NCBI GenBank assembly: GCA_964561995.1
Contig: CAZLQZ010000004.1
Location: forward strand, 1-64,000
Source of the DNA: JABIAG01 sp964561995
GTDB lineage: Archaea; Nanobdellota; Nanobdellia; Woesearchaeales; JABIAG01
Length of the DNA: 64,000 nt
Reading direction: 5' to 3'
Shown here: one piece after another, positions 25,315 to 33,896 of the stretch
Layout of the letters: every line of letters starts with the position of its first letter
Position numbering within the stretch: the stretch's first letter is position 1
Position numbers and translations under genes: made by a program
Notes under the pieces: generated by a model
What the model was told of the DNA's origin: nothing
Seen by the model: the letters and a program-made list of their open reading frames with translations, nothing else
The model's database searches: none

Positions 25315-26181
25315 ATGTTTTCAAGTGAACAATATACGTTAGGAATTCCAATTAAGGAAGATATCTGTAATGAATTACAACAATTAATTTTTTCAATTAT
25401 TGAAAAAGAACCATCAATAGGAATTGATAAAAATACAACACAGAAGATAGAAGTTAAAGGTGAATTTCATATTACATTAGGTGTTTTTCATCCTAGTGCT
25501 TTTAAAAGTAATAAAAGTATGTTTAAGCATATAATTCATTTTTTAAGACAACATAAAAGTGTTTATTCAGAATTGAAAAAAGTGTTTAAAGGAAATGTTT
25601 TAATTAAAGGAATTGGTTTTGCTCATTCTAATAAATTAGTTAATAATGTGAAGGATGCGGATGTTACATATGCTGTTGCAGAATCAAGTGAAGTCAATAC
25701 AATACGGTCGAAAATTCATGATTTATTGAGATTCTCAGGTATAGATGAAAAACATTTTATTTTTACAGACCCCCATATAACATTATTTATTAAATCTGGA
25801 AAAAAAGATGTTCATGGAGTAAATAAACCATTAAGAATTCCTTTAAATTCATTTTTAAATAAAAATAAATTAAATTTTAATTTTGAAACAGTAGTTTTTT
25901 ATGGAACTAATAATAAGGCAATTGCTACATTTGGACCAAATGTTAAAAGTAAACCTTCAATAAAATTTGGTAAAATTCTTAAGACGAAGATACAAGAAAT
26001 AAAAAGAAATGAAGTTAAAAGTGGACCTCAATATAATTGGGGAAATTTATTCAAAGATTTAGAATTTAGAGGAAAGGCTAATGAAATTAAAAATATTTTG
26101 ATGGATTCTTCAAAAGGACCAAAAGAATTAGCCAAATTAATGGGTAGAGACATGGGAAAAGTAATGAAATTACTTAAATAA
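25315..26181 (+). CDS. 2H phosphoesterase (LigT/2'-5' RNA ligase-like) with extra C-terminal domain
   Basis: 288 residues. Two HxTL motifs, FHITLGVF (His52) and PHITLFIK (His154), form the twin-histidine site of the 2H superfamily, which hydrolyses or forms 2'-5' or cyclic phosphodiester bonds, often in tRNA processing. Residues ~205-288 are an additional basic region ending in a helix (SKGPKELAKLMGRDMGKVMKLLK), possibly RNA binding. A good Shine-Dalgarno (GAGGT) precedes it. It lies 71 bases after tRNA-Leu, a suggestive neighbour. Confidence 0.8.
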   Translation: MFSSEQYTLGIPIKEDICNELQQLIFSIIEKEPSIGIDKNTTQKIEVKGEFHITLGVFHPSAFKSNKSMFKHIIHFLRQHKSVYSELKKVFKGNVLIKGIGFAHSNKLVNNVKDADVTYAVAESSEVNTIRSKIHDLLRFSGIDEKHFIFTDPHITLFIKSGKKDVHGVNKPLRIPLNSFLNKNKLNFNFETVVFYGTNNKAIATFGPNVKSKPSIKFGKILKTKIQEIKRNEVKSGPQYNWGNLFKDLEFRGKANEIKNILMDSSKGPKELAKLMGRDMGKVMKLLK

Positions 26182-26257
26182 TTGTCCAGTCAAATGTTTT
26201 AAATTTTTATAGGTTTTGTTTCAAAAAATTTATATGTTCTTTAAGTAAAATTTACTT

Positions 26258-27028
26258 ATGTTTTACTCACCAAAAGAATATCCTACTAAATCATTTATTT
26301 CTATTACATTAATTGTTTTAATTGGAATATTGGGGTCTGTTTATGTTCATCCTTTATTTCTTATTGCTGCTTTATTATACTGGATGCAGTACACTTCGGT
26401 TTTATCTTTTTCACAATTCAAGAATAAATCTACACACAAAATTAATAGTTTAACGGGATTATTTCTTCAATCGATAGTGAGATTTGTAGTCTTTGAAATG
26501 TTAGCAGTTATTGGAATTTTGTTTTATTTGCTTGCCGATAATGTGACCTTTGGAATATTTGCTTTGTTAGTCTGGTGGTTATTTGCTGTAAATTTTTATT
26601 TTTATTACACAAAAAAGTACTGGGTAATGATTATTTTAGGAATTATTGTATTTGTGACTTTGTTTTTAACTAATAGTGACAATATTATTGTTGAAATTTT
26701 AAATTTCTTTTTTATTACTGTACCTTTATTGAAATTTTATAATTTTATTTTTTCGATAATGATTGCAATATTTGTTTATTTTTTGATAATTCGTTTTATT
26801 AATAAAAAAACAACTTCTGCCGGGTCTTTATTCTTTATTCTGTTATTTATTAGTCTAGGTATTGGTGCTTTTATAGAAATAATCATATATGAATTTTATT
26901 TTTATTCTTTATATCCCAATTTAGTGAATTATGTTGCTTCACAGATTATTGGTTTAATTTCTATTTTTTCAGGTTCATTAATTGGTTCTATTATTGTTGT
27001 TAGTCTTTTGTTTAAGAAACGGAAATAG
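26258..27028 (+). CDS. Polytopic membrane protein of unknown function
   Basis: 256 residues with about seven hydrophobic segments, beginning ISITLIVLIGILGSVYV and ending IIVVSLLFKKRK. Positive-inside charges at the loops (KNKSTHK, YTKKY, NKKT) give a consistent topology. No motif of a known transporter or enzyme is visible. It stands alone between the 2H gene and the small conserved gene at 27089, each with its own TATA-like element. Confidence 0.75.
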   Translation: MFYSPKEYPTKSFISITLIVLIGILGSVYVHPLFLIAALLYWMQYTSVLSFSQFKNKSTHKINSLTGLFLQSIVRFVVFEMLAVIGILFYLLADNVTFGIFALLVWWLFAVNFYFYYTKKYWVMIILGIIVFVTLFLTNSDNIIVEILNFFFITVPLLKFYNFIFSIMIAIFVYFLIIRFINKKTTSAGSLFFILLFISLGIGAFIEIIIYEFYFYSLYPNLVNYVASQIIGLISIFSGSLIGSIIVVSLLFKKRK

Positions 27029-27088
27029 AGTCTGCTCAATCAAAACCTTTATAAAATGCATAAAAATTTTATATATAGGTGATAAACA

Positions 27089-27511
27089 ATGCCAATCATA
27101 GGAACACATTTTACAAAAATTAATGTTGAAAACAAAAGAAAAGGTATGAGAAACTTAAAAGTTAACAATAATTTAGGAATTTCTAATATCGAAAAAATGG
27201 ACTTAGAACTAGGAAGTGCAAAACAAAGTGGTGTTAGATTCGTTTTTGAATATACTACAAAATATGAACCTGATGCAGCAGAAATGATTTTTGAAGGCGA
27301 AGTTCTTTTTATTGAAGATGAAAAGAAAGTTGCTGAAATTTTAAATAATTGGAAAGATAAAAAACCAATTGATGATGATATTATGGCAAGAGTTATGAAT
27401 TCTGCTTTAACTAAGTCTACAATTAAAGCTTTAAGTCTTTCTCAAGATATGAATCTGCCAGCTCCTGTTAAGTTGCCAAAGATTACTAAAAAAGAAGAAG
27501 CTAAGCAATAA
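27089..27511 (+). CDS. Small conserved soluble protein, family not named
   Basis: 140 residues starting MPIIGTHFTKINVENKRK, with GGTGAT 7 bases upstream of the ATG. It alternates strands and ends in helices (IMARVMNSALTKSTIKALSLSQDM) plus a Pro/Lys tail. The strand content and FEGEVLFIEDEKKVAEIL segment recall a SecB-like chaperone fold, but that is a weak impression. It lies 33 bases upstream of the Cdc48 gene and may be co-transcribed. Confidence 0.7.
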   Translation: MPIIGTHFTKINVENKRKGMRNLKVNNNLGISNIEKMDLELGSAKQSGVRFVFEYTTKYEPDAAEMIFEGEVLFIEDEKKVAEILNNWKDKKPIDDDIMARVMNSALTKSTIKALSLSQDMNLPAPVKLPKITKKEEAKQ

Positions 27512-27544
27512 GCTTTTTAAATTCTTTATTCTTTTATTTATAAT

Positions 27545-30412
27545 ATGAAAAAAGAAGATGTAACTTTAAAAGTTGCTGAAGCAATTCAGGATGATGTTGA
27601 AAAAGGAATTGTTCGTATAGATTCTGCTTTTATGAAAGATTTAGAAGTTAATCCCGGAGATGTTATTGAAATCGAAGGAGAAAGAAAAACTTCTGCAATT
27701 GTTGATCGTTCTTATCCAGGTGATATTGGTTTAGATATAATTCGAATGGATGGTTTAATTCGAAGAAATGCTAAGACCGGTTTGGGTGAGACTGTTAAAA
27801 TTAGAAAAATTGACGTTAGGGAAGCTAAGAAAGTTACAATTGCTCCTGCTAAAAAGGGAATTGTTGTAAGAGCTTCTCCTGTAACATTTAAAAGAGGTTT
27901 ATTGGGAAGGTCAGTAGTTAAAGGTGATATTGTTTCTTTGGGTGGAGTAAGAAGAAGAAAAAATGCAATGAGTGATAATCCTTTTTTTAATGAAATATTT
28001 TCAATGCAAGAAGAGAAATTTGGAAACTTTTTTGCAGATTTAAAATTTATTGTTGTTGCAACAGATTCAAAAACACCAGTAATAATTGGTGAAAATACAG
28101 AAGTTACTATTAATCCTGAATCAGTCGAGATTTCAGATGAAACTGTTCCAGATGTTTCTTATGAAGATATTGGCGGGTTAGATGATGAATTGAAAAAAGT
28201 AAGAGAGATGGTAGAATTACCATTAAAACATCCTGAAGTTTTTGAAAGATTAGGTATTGAACCTCCTAAAGGGGTGTTAATGCATGGTCCCCCTGGAACT
28301 GGTAAAACTTTGCTTGCAAAGGCTGTAGCTAACGAAACTAATGCTCACTTTATTTTAATTAACGGTCCTGAAATAATGTCTAAATTTTATGGGGAATCTG
28401 AAGCAAATTTAAGAAAGAAGTTTGAAGAAGCTGAAAAAAATGCTCCTTCTATTGTATTTATTGATGAAATTGATGCAATTGCTTCAAAAAGAGAAGAAAC
28501 TCATGGTGAAGTTGAAAAAAGAGTTGTTGCTCAATTATTGGCAATAATGGACGGTTTACAATCTAGAGGAAAAGTAATAGTTATTGCTGCTTCTAATATT
28601 CCTCACGCTTTAGACCCTGCGTTAAGAAGACCTGGAAGATTTGATAGAGAGTTAGAAATTGGTGTTCCTGGAAAAGATGCAAGACTTCAAATTTTAAAGA
28701 TTCATACTAGAAATATGCCATTAAAAGGCAGTTTGTATGCTGAAAATATTAAACCATTAGTTCTTGATGAAATAGATGTCAAAATTAAAAATATTAATCT
28801 TCAAACAATTAGTAAAGAAGAAATGTTAAATCAAAAAGAAGATAAATTAAAAGGGCTTAATAATGAACTTGAAAATTCTAAAAAACAAATTAATGATTTA
28901 CAAAAACAAATCAGTTCATTAGATATAGAAAAAGAAACATCAGACCAAAGTATGATTTACAAGATTTTAGATTCAATAAAAAGGCTTACTAATCAAAAGT
29001 CAAGTTTAGAAAAAGAAGTTCAAAATTTTAAAGAATCAATTGATGAACAAGAAAAAGAAATAAGTAAAATTAAATCAGAAATTGAAGATTTCAAATCAGG
29101 CATTATTAAAATTGAAAATGTTTTAGTAGAATTAAAAGAAGATAAATCCAAAATTAATGATTTAACAAATGAGATTATTGATTTAGAAGTTAGTGTTAGA
29201 AATCGTAGTTTATCGGACCCTAGAGGTTTAATTTCTCAAAATAAAATTAGTGAATTATATCCAGTTCTTATGTCACATAATATAGTTTCCTTAATCTTGG
29301 ACAAAGCAAGTCAAAAAGGAATTGTTAAAGATTTAGAGTCAATTTCAGAAATTACTCACGGTTTTGTTGGAGCAGATGTTTCAGCATTAGCAAAGGAAGC
29401 CGCTATGACTGTATTAAGAGAAGTATTTCCAGATATTCAAAATAAAGAAGAGGATGAAGCTATTCCAAGAGATGTTCTTGAAAAATTATTTATTACAAAA
29501 CAAGATTTTTATAATGCTTTAAAAGTTGTTAGACCGTCAGCAATGAGAGAAGTTTTAGTGGAAGTTCCATCTGTTAAATGGGAAGATGTTGGTGGATTAG
29601 AAGATGCAAGACAAGAATTACTTGAAGCTATTGAATGGCCATTAAAAAATCCTGAAGCTTTCAAAAGATTAGGTATTAGTCCTCCAAAAGGCGTATTGTT
29701 ATATGGTCCTCCTGGAACTGGTAAAACTTTACTTGCAAAAGCTGTGGCAACTGAAACACAAGCTAATTTTATTTCAATTAAAGGTCCTGAATTATTATCC
29801 AAATGGGTTGGTGAATCTGAAAAAGCAATAAGAGAAATTTTTAAAAAAGCAAGGCAAACTTCACCAACAGTTATTTTCTTTGATGAAATTGATTCGATTG
29901 CTCCTGGAAGAAATCAATCTTCAGAATCAAGTGTTACTCAAAGAGTTGTTAATCAATTGCTTACTGAATTAGATGGTTTAGAAGAATTACACAATGTAGT
30001 TGTTATTGCAGCAACTAATCGTCCAGATATAATGGATGCCGCATTATTAAGACCTGGAAGATTTGATAGAATTTTATTAACTCCTGTTCCGGATAAAAAA
30101 GCAAGGTTGAAGATATTTGAAGTTCATACTAAAGAGATGCCTTTAAAAGATGTTAATTTAGATATTTTAGCCGATAAAACAGATGGTTATGTTGGAGCTG
30201 ATATTGAAGCGATTTGTAGAGAAGCTGCAATTATTGCATTAAGAAAAAGTATGGATGCTAAAGAAGTTACTTTTGAACATTTTGAAAAAGCATTAGAAAA
30301 AGTTCATGCTTCAGTAAATAAAGATATTCAAGATTCTTATGAAAATCTTGAAAAAAATTTCAGGATGAAAAAAGCTAAGGAAATTAACGAATCTGTTAAT
30401 TATATGGGTTAA
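27545..30412 (+). CDS. Cdc48/VCP-type AAA ATPase with a ~200-residue coiled-coil insertion
   Basis: 955 residues against ~740-760 for archaeal homologues. N-domain 1-190. D1 has Walker A GPPGTGKT (248-255, Lys254), Walker B FIDEIDAIA (Asp307-Glu308) and RRPGRFDREL arginine fingers. D2 has Walker A at 721-728 (Lys727), Walker B at 780-781 and RPGRFDRIL. It unfolds and extracts proteins, feeding degradation. Between IHTRNMPLKG (ends 395) and LESISEITHGFVGADV (from 597), inside the D1 lid, lies an extra segment rich in Lys/Glu/Ile heptads. The C-terminus ends NYMG, not a clean HbYX motif. Confidence 0.96.
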   Translation: MKKEDVTLKVAEAIQDDVEKGIVRIDSAFMKDLEVNPGDVIEIEGERKTSAIVDRSYPGDIGLDIIRMDGLIRRNAKTGLGETVKIRKIDVREAKKVTIAPAKKGIVVRASPVTFKRGLLGRSVVKGDIVSLGGVRRRKNAMSDNPFFNEIFSMQEEKFGNFFADLKFIVVATDSKTPVIIGENTEVTINPESVEISDETVPDVSYEDIGGLDDELKKVREMVELPLKHPEVFERLGIEPPKGVLMHGPPGTGKTLLAKAVANETNAHFILINGPEIMSKFYGESEANLRKKFEEAEKNAPSIVFIDEIDAIASKREETHGEVEKRVVAQLLAIMDGLQSRGKVIVIAASNIPHALDPALRRPGRFDRELEIGVPGKDARLQILKIHTRNMPLKGSLYAENIKPLVLDEIDVKIKNINLQTISKEEMLNQKEDKLKGLNNELENSKKQINDLQKQISSLDIEKETSDQSMIYKILDSIKRLTNQKSSLEKEVQNFKESIDEQEKEISKIKSEIEDFKSGIIKIENVLVELKEDKSKINDLTNEIIDLEVSVRNRSLSDPRGLISQNKISELYPVLMSHNIVSLILDKASQKGIVKDLESISEITHGFVGADVSALAKEAAMTVLREVFPDIQNKEEDEAIPRDVLEKLFITKQDFYNALKVVRPSAMREVLVEVPSVKWEDVGGLEDARQELLEAIEWPLKNPEAFKRLGISPPKGVLLYGPPGTGKTLLAKAVATETQANFISIKGPELLSKWVGESEKAIREIFKKARQTSPTVIFFDEIDSIAPGRNQSSESSVTQRVVNQLLTELDGLEELHNVVVIAATNRPDIMDAALLRPGRFDRILLTPVPDKKARLKIFEVHTKEMPLKDVNLDILADKTDGYVGADIEAICREAAIIALRKSMDAKEVTFEHFEKALEKVHASVNKDIQDSYENLEKNFRMKKAKEINESVNYMG

Positions 30413-30414
30413 TA

Positions 30415-30819
30415 ATGAAAATTGCTATATGTGGGAGTATGTCAGCTGCCAAAGAAATGGTTGAAGTTAAAGATTTCTTAGAAAAAAAAGGTCATAAAAT
30501 TCATATTCAAGATGATATAATGGATTTTGTTGAAGGTAAAAGAACAGATGAAGATAAATGGAGAAAGATTGAAATTGATCCGTTTAAAAATTATTTTGAA
30601 GTTATAAAAAGTTGTGATGCAATCATAGTTGTTAATGTTGAAAAAAAAGGTGTTAAAGGTTACATTGGTGGCAATTCACTAATTGAGATGGCATTTGCTC
30701 ATGTTTTGGATAAAAAAATTTATTTATTATGTGAAATCCCGAAGTTAAGTTATACTGATGAAATTGCAGCTTTTCAACCTATTTTATTAAATGAAAATAT
30801 TGGAAATTTGGAGGAATAA
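30415..30819 (+). CDS. Nucleoside 2-deoxyribosyltransferase-like Rossmann protein
   Basis: 134 residues. MKIAICGSMSAAKEM is a Rossmann-like start and KSCDAIIVVNVEKKGVKGYIGGNSLIEMAFAHVLDKKIYLLCEIP has the GGNSLIEMAFA helix, where the family places its catalytic Glu. Members cleave or move nucleobases, or clear nucleotides. It begins two bases after the Cdc48 stop, followed by a YbjQ-like gene and Nif3, so 27545-31851 behaves as one operon. Confidence 0.75.
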   Translation: MKIAICGSMSAAKEMVEVKDFLEKKGHKIHIQDDIMDFVEGKRTDEDKWRKIEIDPFKNYFEVIKSCDAIIVVNVEKKGVKGYIGGNSLIEMAFAHVLDKKIYLLCEIPKLSYTDEIAAFQPILLNENIGNLEE

Positions 30820-30820
30820 A

Positions 30821-31132
30821 ATGTTACTAAGCACAACAGATAATTTAGAAAAAAAATATGAAGTTTTAGGATTAGTTAAAGGTAATACTATTCAAAGTAG
30901 GCATGTAGGAAGAGATATTATGGCTGGTTTTAAACAAATAATTGGTGGAGAGATTAAGAGTTATACTCAAATGTTAGACAAAGCTAGGCAACAAGCAGTT
31001 AAAAGAATGGAAGATGAAGCAAAAGAACTTGGTGCTGATGCAATTATTGAAATTCGGTTTACGACATCATCTATTATGCAGGCAGCTTCTGAAGTATTAG
31101 CTTATGGTACTGCAATAAAATATTTACAATGA
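30821..31132 (+). CDS. YbjQ/UPF0145 (DUF74) family protein
   Basis: 103 residues from the ATG at 30821, preceded by GGAGG. An earlier in-frame start inside the preceding gene lacks homology. YEVLGLVKGNTIQSRHVGRDIMAGFKQIIGGEIKSY and AKELGADAIIEIRF are typical of this pentameric family, linked to heavy-metal binding by structure though its role is not known. It overlaps the preceding stop region minimally and Nif3 by four bases (ATGA). Confidence 0.9.
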   Translation: MLLSTTDNLEKKYEVLGLVKGNTIQSRHVGRDIMAGFKQIIGGEIKSYTQMLDKARQQAVKRMEDEAKELGADAIIEIRFTTSSIMQAASEVLAYGTAIKYLQ

Positions 31133-31851
31133 AACTTTTTGAATTAATTGAATTTTTAAATAATGAATTAGATTTATCTATTGAAGATAGTTCTAATAAT
31201 GGATTACAAGTAGGTACTGATAAAGAAATTAAAAAAATAGGTTTTGCAGTTGATGCAAATTTAGAAACTTTCAAAAAAGCTAAAGAAAACAAGTGTGACT
31301 TGTTAATTGTTCATCATGGAATAAGTTGGAATGATTCTTTAAAACATATTACAGGAAATAATTATGATAGGGTTGGTTTTTTAATTGAAAATAATTTAGC
31401 TTTAGTAGCTTATCATTTGCCATTAGATTGTCATAAAGTTTTAGGAAATAATATTCAAATTGCTCAATTATTGGGTTTAAGAAAAGTTAAACCTTTTGAT
31501 GTTGGTTTTGTTGGTGAGCTAAGACAAGATTTAGATCCTGAAACAATGTCAAAAGCATTAGAAAATATATTGAAAACAAAATGTAAAAATTTATTTTATG
31601 GTAAAAATTTAATTCATTCTGTAGCGATTATTTCCGGAGGAGCGGGAAGAGATATTGAAGATGCTTCTAAAATTGCAGATTGTTTTATTACTGGTGAAAT
31701 TAATTATGGTCATGAAACAATAGCTAAAGAAGTTAAAATAAATGTAATTGTTGCAGGCCACTATGAAACTGAAACTTTAGGTCTAAAAGCTTTGATGAAA
31801 TTTTTGAATAGAAAAACTGATTCTGAATTGGTTTTTATAGAATCATATTAA
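31129..31851 (+). CDS. Nif3-like dinuclear metal centre protein (DUF34)
   Basis: 240 residues. DSSNNGLQVG near residue 20, then CDLLIVHHGISWND with the two metal-binding His and YHLPLDCH, and a C-terminal AGHYETETLGLKAL with His and Glu ligands. These are the hallmarks of the GTP cyclohydrolase I type 2/NIF3 family. Exact substrate is unresolved in the family. Translation is coupled to the YbjQ-like gene by an ATGA overlap. Confidence 0.92.
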   Translation: MKLFELIEFLNNELDLSIEDSSNNGLQVGTDKEIKKIGFAVDANLETFKKAKENKCDLLIVHHGISWNDSLKHITGNNYDRVGFLIENNLALVAYHLPLDCHKVLGNNIQIAQLLGLRKVKPFDVGFVGELRQDLDPETMSKALENILKTKCKNLFYGKNLIHSVAIISGGAGRDIEDASKIADCFITGEINYGHETIAKEVKINVIVAGHYETETLGLKALMKFLNRKTDSELVFIESY

Positions 31852-31940
31852 GTTATTTATTAATGATCTTTTTATAAATCTAGTATGTATTTTAAAGTCT
31901 ACGAAAGCTTATAAGCAAATTTTTATTAAATTTAATTAGG

Positions 31941-33896
31941 ATGCAGGCAGACGAAATACTAAAAAGGCAAATTTCTGAGGGAGTTATGCGTATGCAAGTT
32001 AACGACCCTAAATATGATGGATTGGTTTCTGTTATGAGGTTACTTGCTTCTAATCATAAACTTTCTCGAGATCCTGAAATAAAATCTTTTTTAAGAGATA
32101 TAGGGGAGCCAACTGTTGATCATTTAAGAGTGGGTTACCTAGACCCAGTAAGACATTATTTAAGAGAATTAGGACATGAAGAAGTTTTAATTCCTGAAGT
32201 AAGAGAAGTAAAAGAACTTGAAGAAAGGGTAAAAGAATTAGAATTAGTTAATGCAGATTTAAAAACTAAATCATTATTAAATATTTCTTCAAAAGATGGG
32301 AAAAAAGTTTTACCTTTAAATTCAGGACTTGAAAAATCAAGTGGAAGTTTATCATCAAATCTTTCTGATTCATTAGATAAAAGAGTTTTTGGCGAAACTA
32401 ATAGTGTAAATGGCGGGGAAAATAATACTGAATCTGGGAATCAAACTAAAACTGGTTTTAGGTTTGCAAAAGCATTAGCAGAATACGATAATCATTCTTT
32501 TCAATCTGCAAGAACAGTTGGTGCTTTAGAGCATCATGGTTACTTAAAAAGGGATGGTAATGATTATTTTACTGATGAGTCGATTAAAAAAGTTCAAAAC
32601 TACATGAAAGATAAAACTTATTTTTGTGAAGTGGTTGATAAATTGAGTGAAACTTTTGGTTTATCAAAACCATCTATAAGAAACAAAGTTGATGATTTTT
32701 TAATTAATCGAGGTAAAGGTACTAATTCAATATTGGTTTTTGAAGGTACTGTTGATGAATTAATAGAAAAATCAAAAAAGAATTCTTCAACTCCTATAAG
32801 TAAAAGTAAGAAAACTGTTCAAGATGTAAATTCTTCAAAACCAACAATTACTTTTGATTATATTTTAAAAGAAAGATCTGATGTTGTTCCGTGTATTACT
32901 TATTTGTGTAAAATTGTTAGTGCAGGAAATTTAATTAGAGTGGGTATGGGTCTTATCGATAAGGAATCTTTTGAAGATTTTGCGCAAAAAAGAAGTAATT
33001 ATACTTATCTTAAGGATTCTATTAATTTATTTGCTAAAGATGTAAGGTTTGCACAACCAAGAATTAAATCCATTTTAAGGGAATCAAATTTAGTTGAAAA
33101 TATTGGAACTGAAGGCAAAGGTGGAGTTGAATGGTATGAAAAAATAAAAGAAGGTGAGATATTATTTAGACTAAGAAGAGAACCTCAACAAAAAAAGAAA
33201 TTATATTTTTATGAAGATGTCAAATCTGTTTATAATAGTAATGAAGATTTATTTTTCGATGTTAATGCTGTAAGAGCTATGGCAGATTTTGATATTTTAA
33301 AAACTAATGAAAAGGGAGAAATTTTAACTGATTCTGTCAAGTCACTTAATCGTGCATTTATATTCTCTGAATATCAATATATTACGTTAGAAGAAATTGC
33401 AAAAGAAACTGGATTAGAAGGTTTAACCGAAAATGATTTAGGAGAGGCAAGAAGGTATTTGGCACAAGTTGCCCAAATTAATGGAAATCCTGTTTATGTT
33501 GTAGAAAAGAATAATAAAGACGTAGTAATTAATTTATGTTCTAAAGACTTATTATATTCAAGTAAAGAAAATATTATTTCTTCATTAAATCCTTGGGAAG
33601 AAGATAGTAATATGTTTGGACATCGGTATGCTTTAGCTGCCCAAGCAATAAAAGAAGGTATTTTTGATATGCCTGTTTATCTAGGTTTTAAAGAACAATT
33701 TGAATCTGCAGTTAAAGCTTCAGGAAGTGATTCTGTTTTTGCATTGTTTATGGGTGCTGGCAGAAAAGCTGGAATTCCGGATTATAGAAAATTACAATGT
33801 TCTATAAATGATATTCAAAACAGTCCTCACGCTCATGATACCATACTTCATTTTCTCGAGAATTTGGATGAGAAGGTTCAACCACAAGTGAGTTAA
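31941..33896 (+). CDS. 651-residue protein of unknown function with several HTH-like segments
   Basis: No family recognised. Short coiled-coil at ~70-92 (REVKELEERVKELELV), a Ser/Asn-rich linker (~95-155), then alternating helical stretches. Three read like helix-turn-helix units: CEVVDKLSETFGLSKPSIRNKVDDF (~220-245), LFAKDVRFAQPRIKSILRES (~370-390), and ITLEEIAKETGLEGLTENDLGEARRYL (~480-510), similar in layout to recombination- or transcription-linked multi-wHTH proteins. A TATA box lies ~30 bases upstream. Its last 95 bases overlap the convergent sigma-factor gene. A partner role with sigma is inference from position only. Confidence 0.7.
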   Translation: MQADEILKRQISEGVMRMQVNDPKYDGLVSVMRLLASNHKLSRDPEIKSFLRDIGEPTVDHLRVGYLDPVRHYLRELGHEEVLIPEVREVKELEERVKELELVNADLKTKSLLNISSKDGKKVLPLNSGLEKSSGSLSSNLSDSLDKRVFGETNSVNGGENNTESGNQTKTGFRFAKALAEYDNHSFQSARTVGALEHHGYLKRDGNDYFTDESIKKVQNYMKDKTYFCEVVDKLSETFGLSKPSIRNKVDDFLINRGKGTNSILVFEGTVDELIEKSKKNSSTPISKSKKTVQDVNSSKPTITFDYILKERSDVVPCITYLCKIVSAGNLIRVGMGLIDKESFEDFAQKRSNYTYLKDSINLFAKDVRFAQPRIKSILRESNLVENIGTEGKGGVEWYEKIKEGEILFRLRREPQQKKKLYFYEDVKSVYNSNEDLFFDVNAVRAMADFDILKTNEKGEILTDSVKSLNRAFIFSEYQYITLEEIAKETGLEGLTENDLGEARRYLAQVAQINGNPVYVVEKNNKDVVINLCSKDLLYSSKENIISSLNPWEEDSNMFGHRYALAAQAIKEGIFDMPVYLGFKEQFESAVKASGSDSVFALFMGAGRKAGIPDYRKLQCSINDIQNSPHAHDTILHFLENLDEKVQPQVS

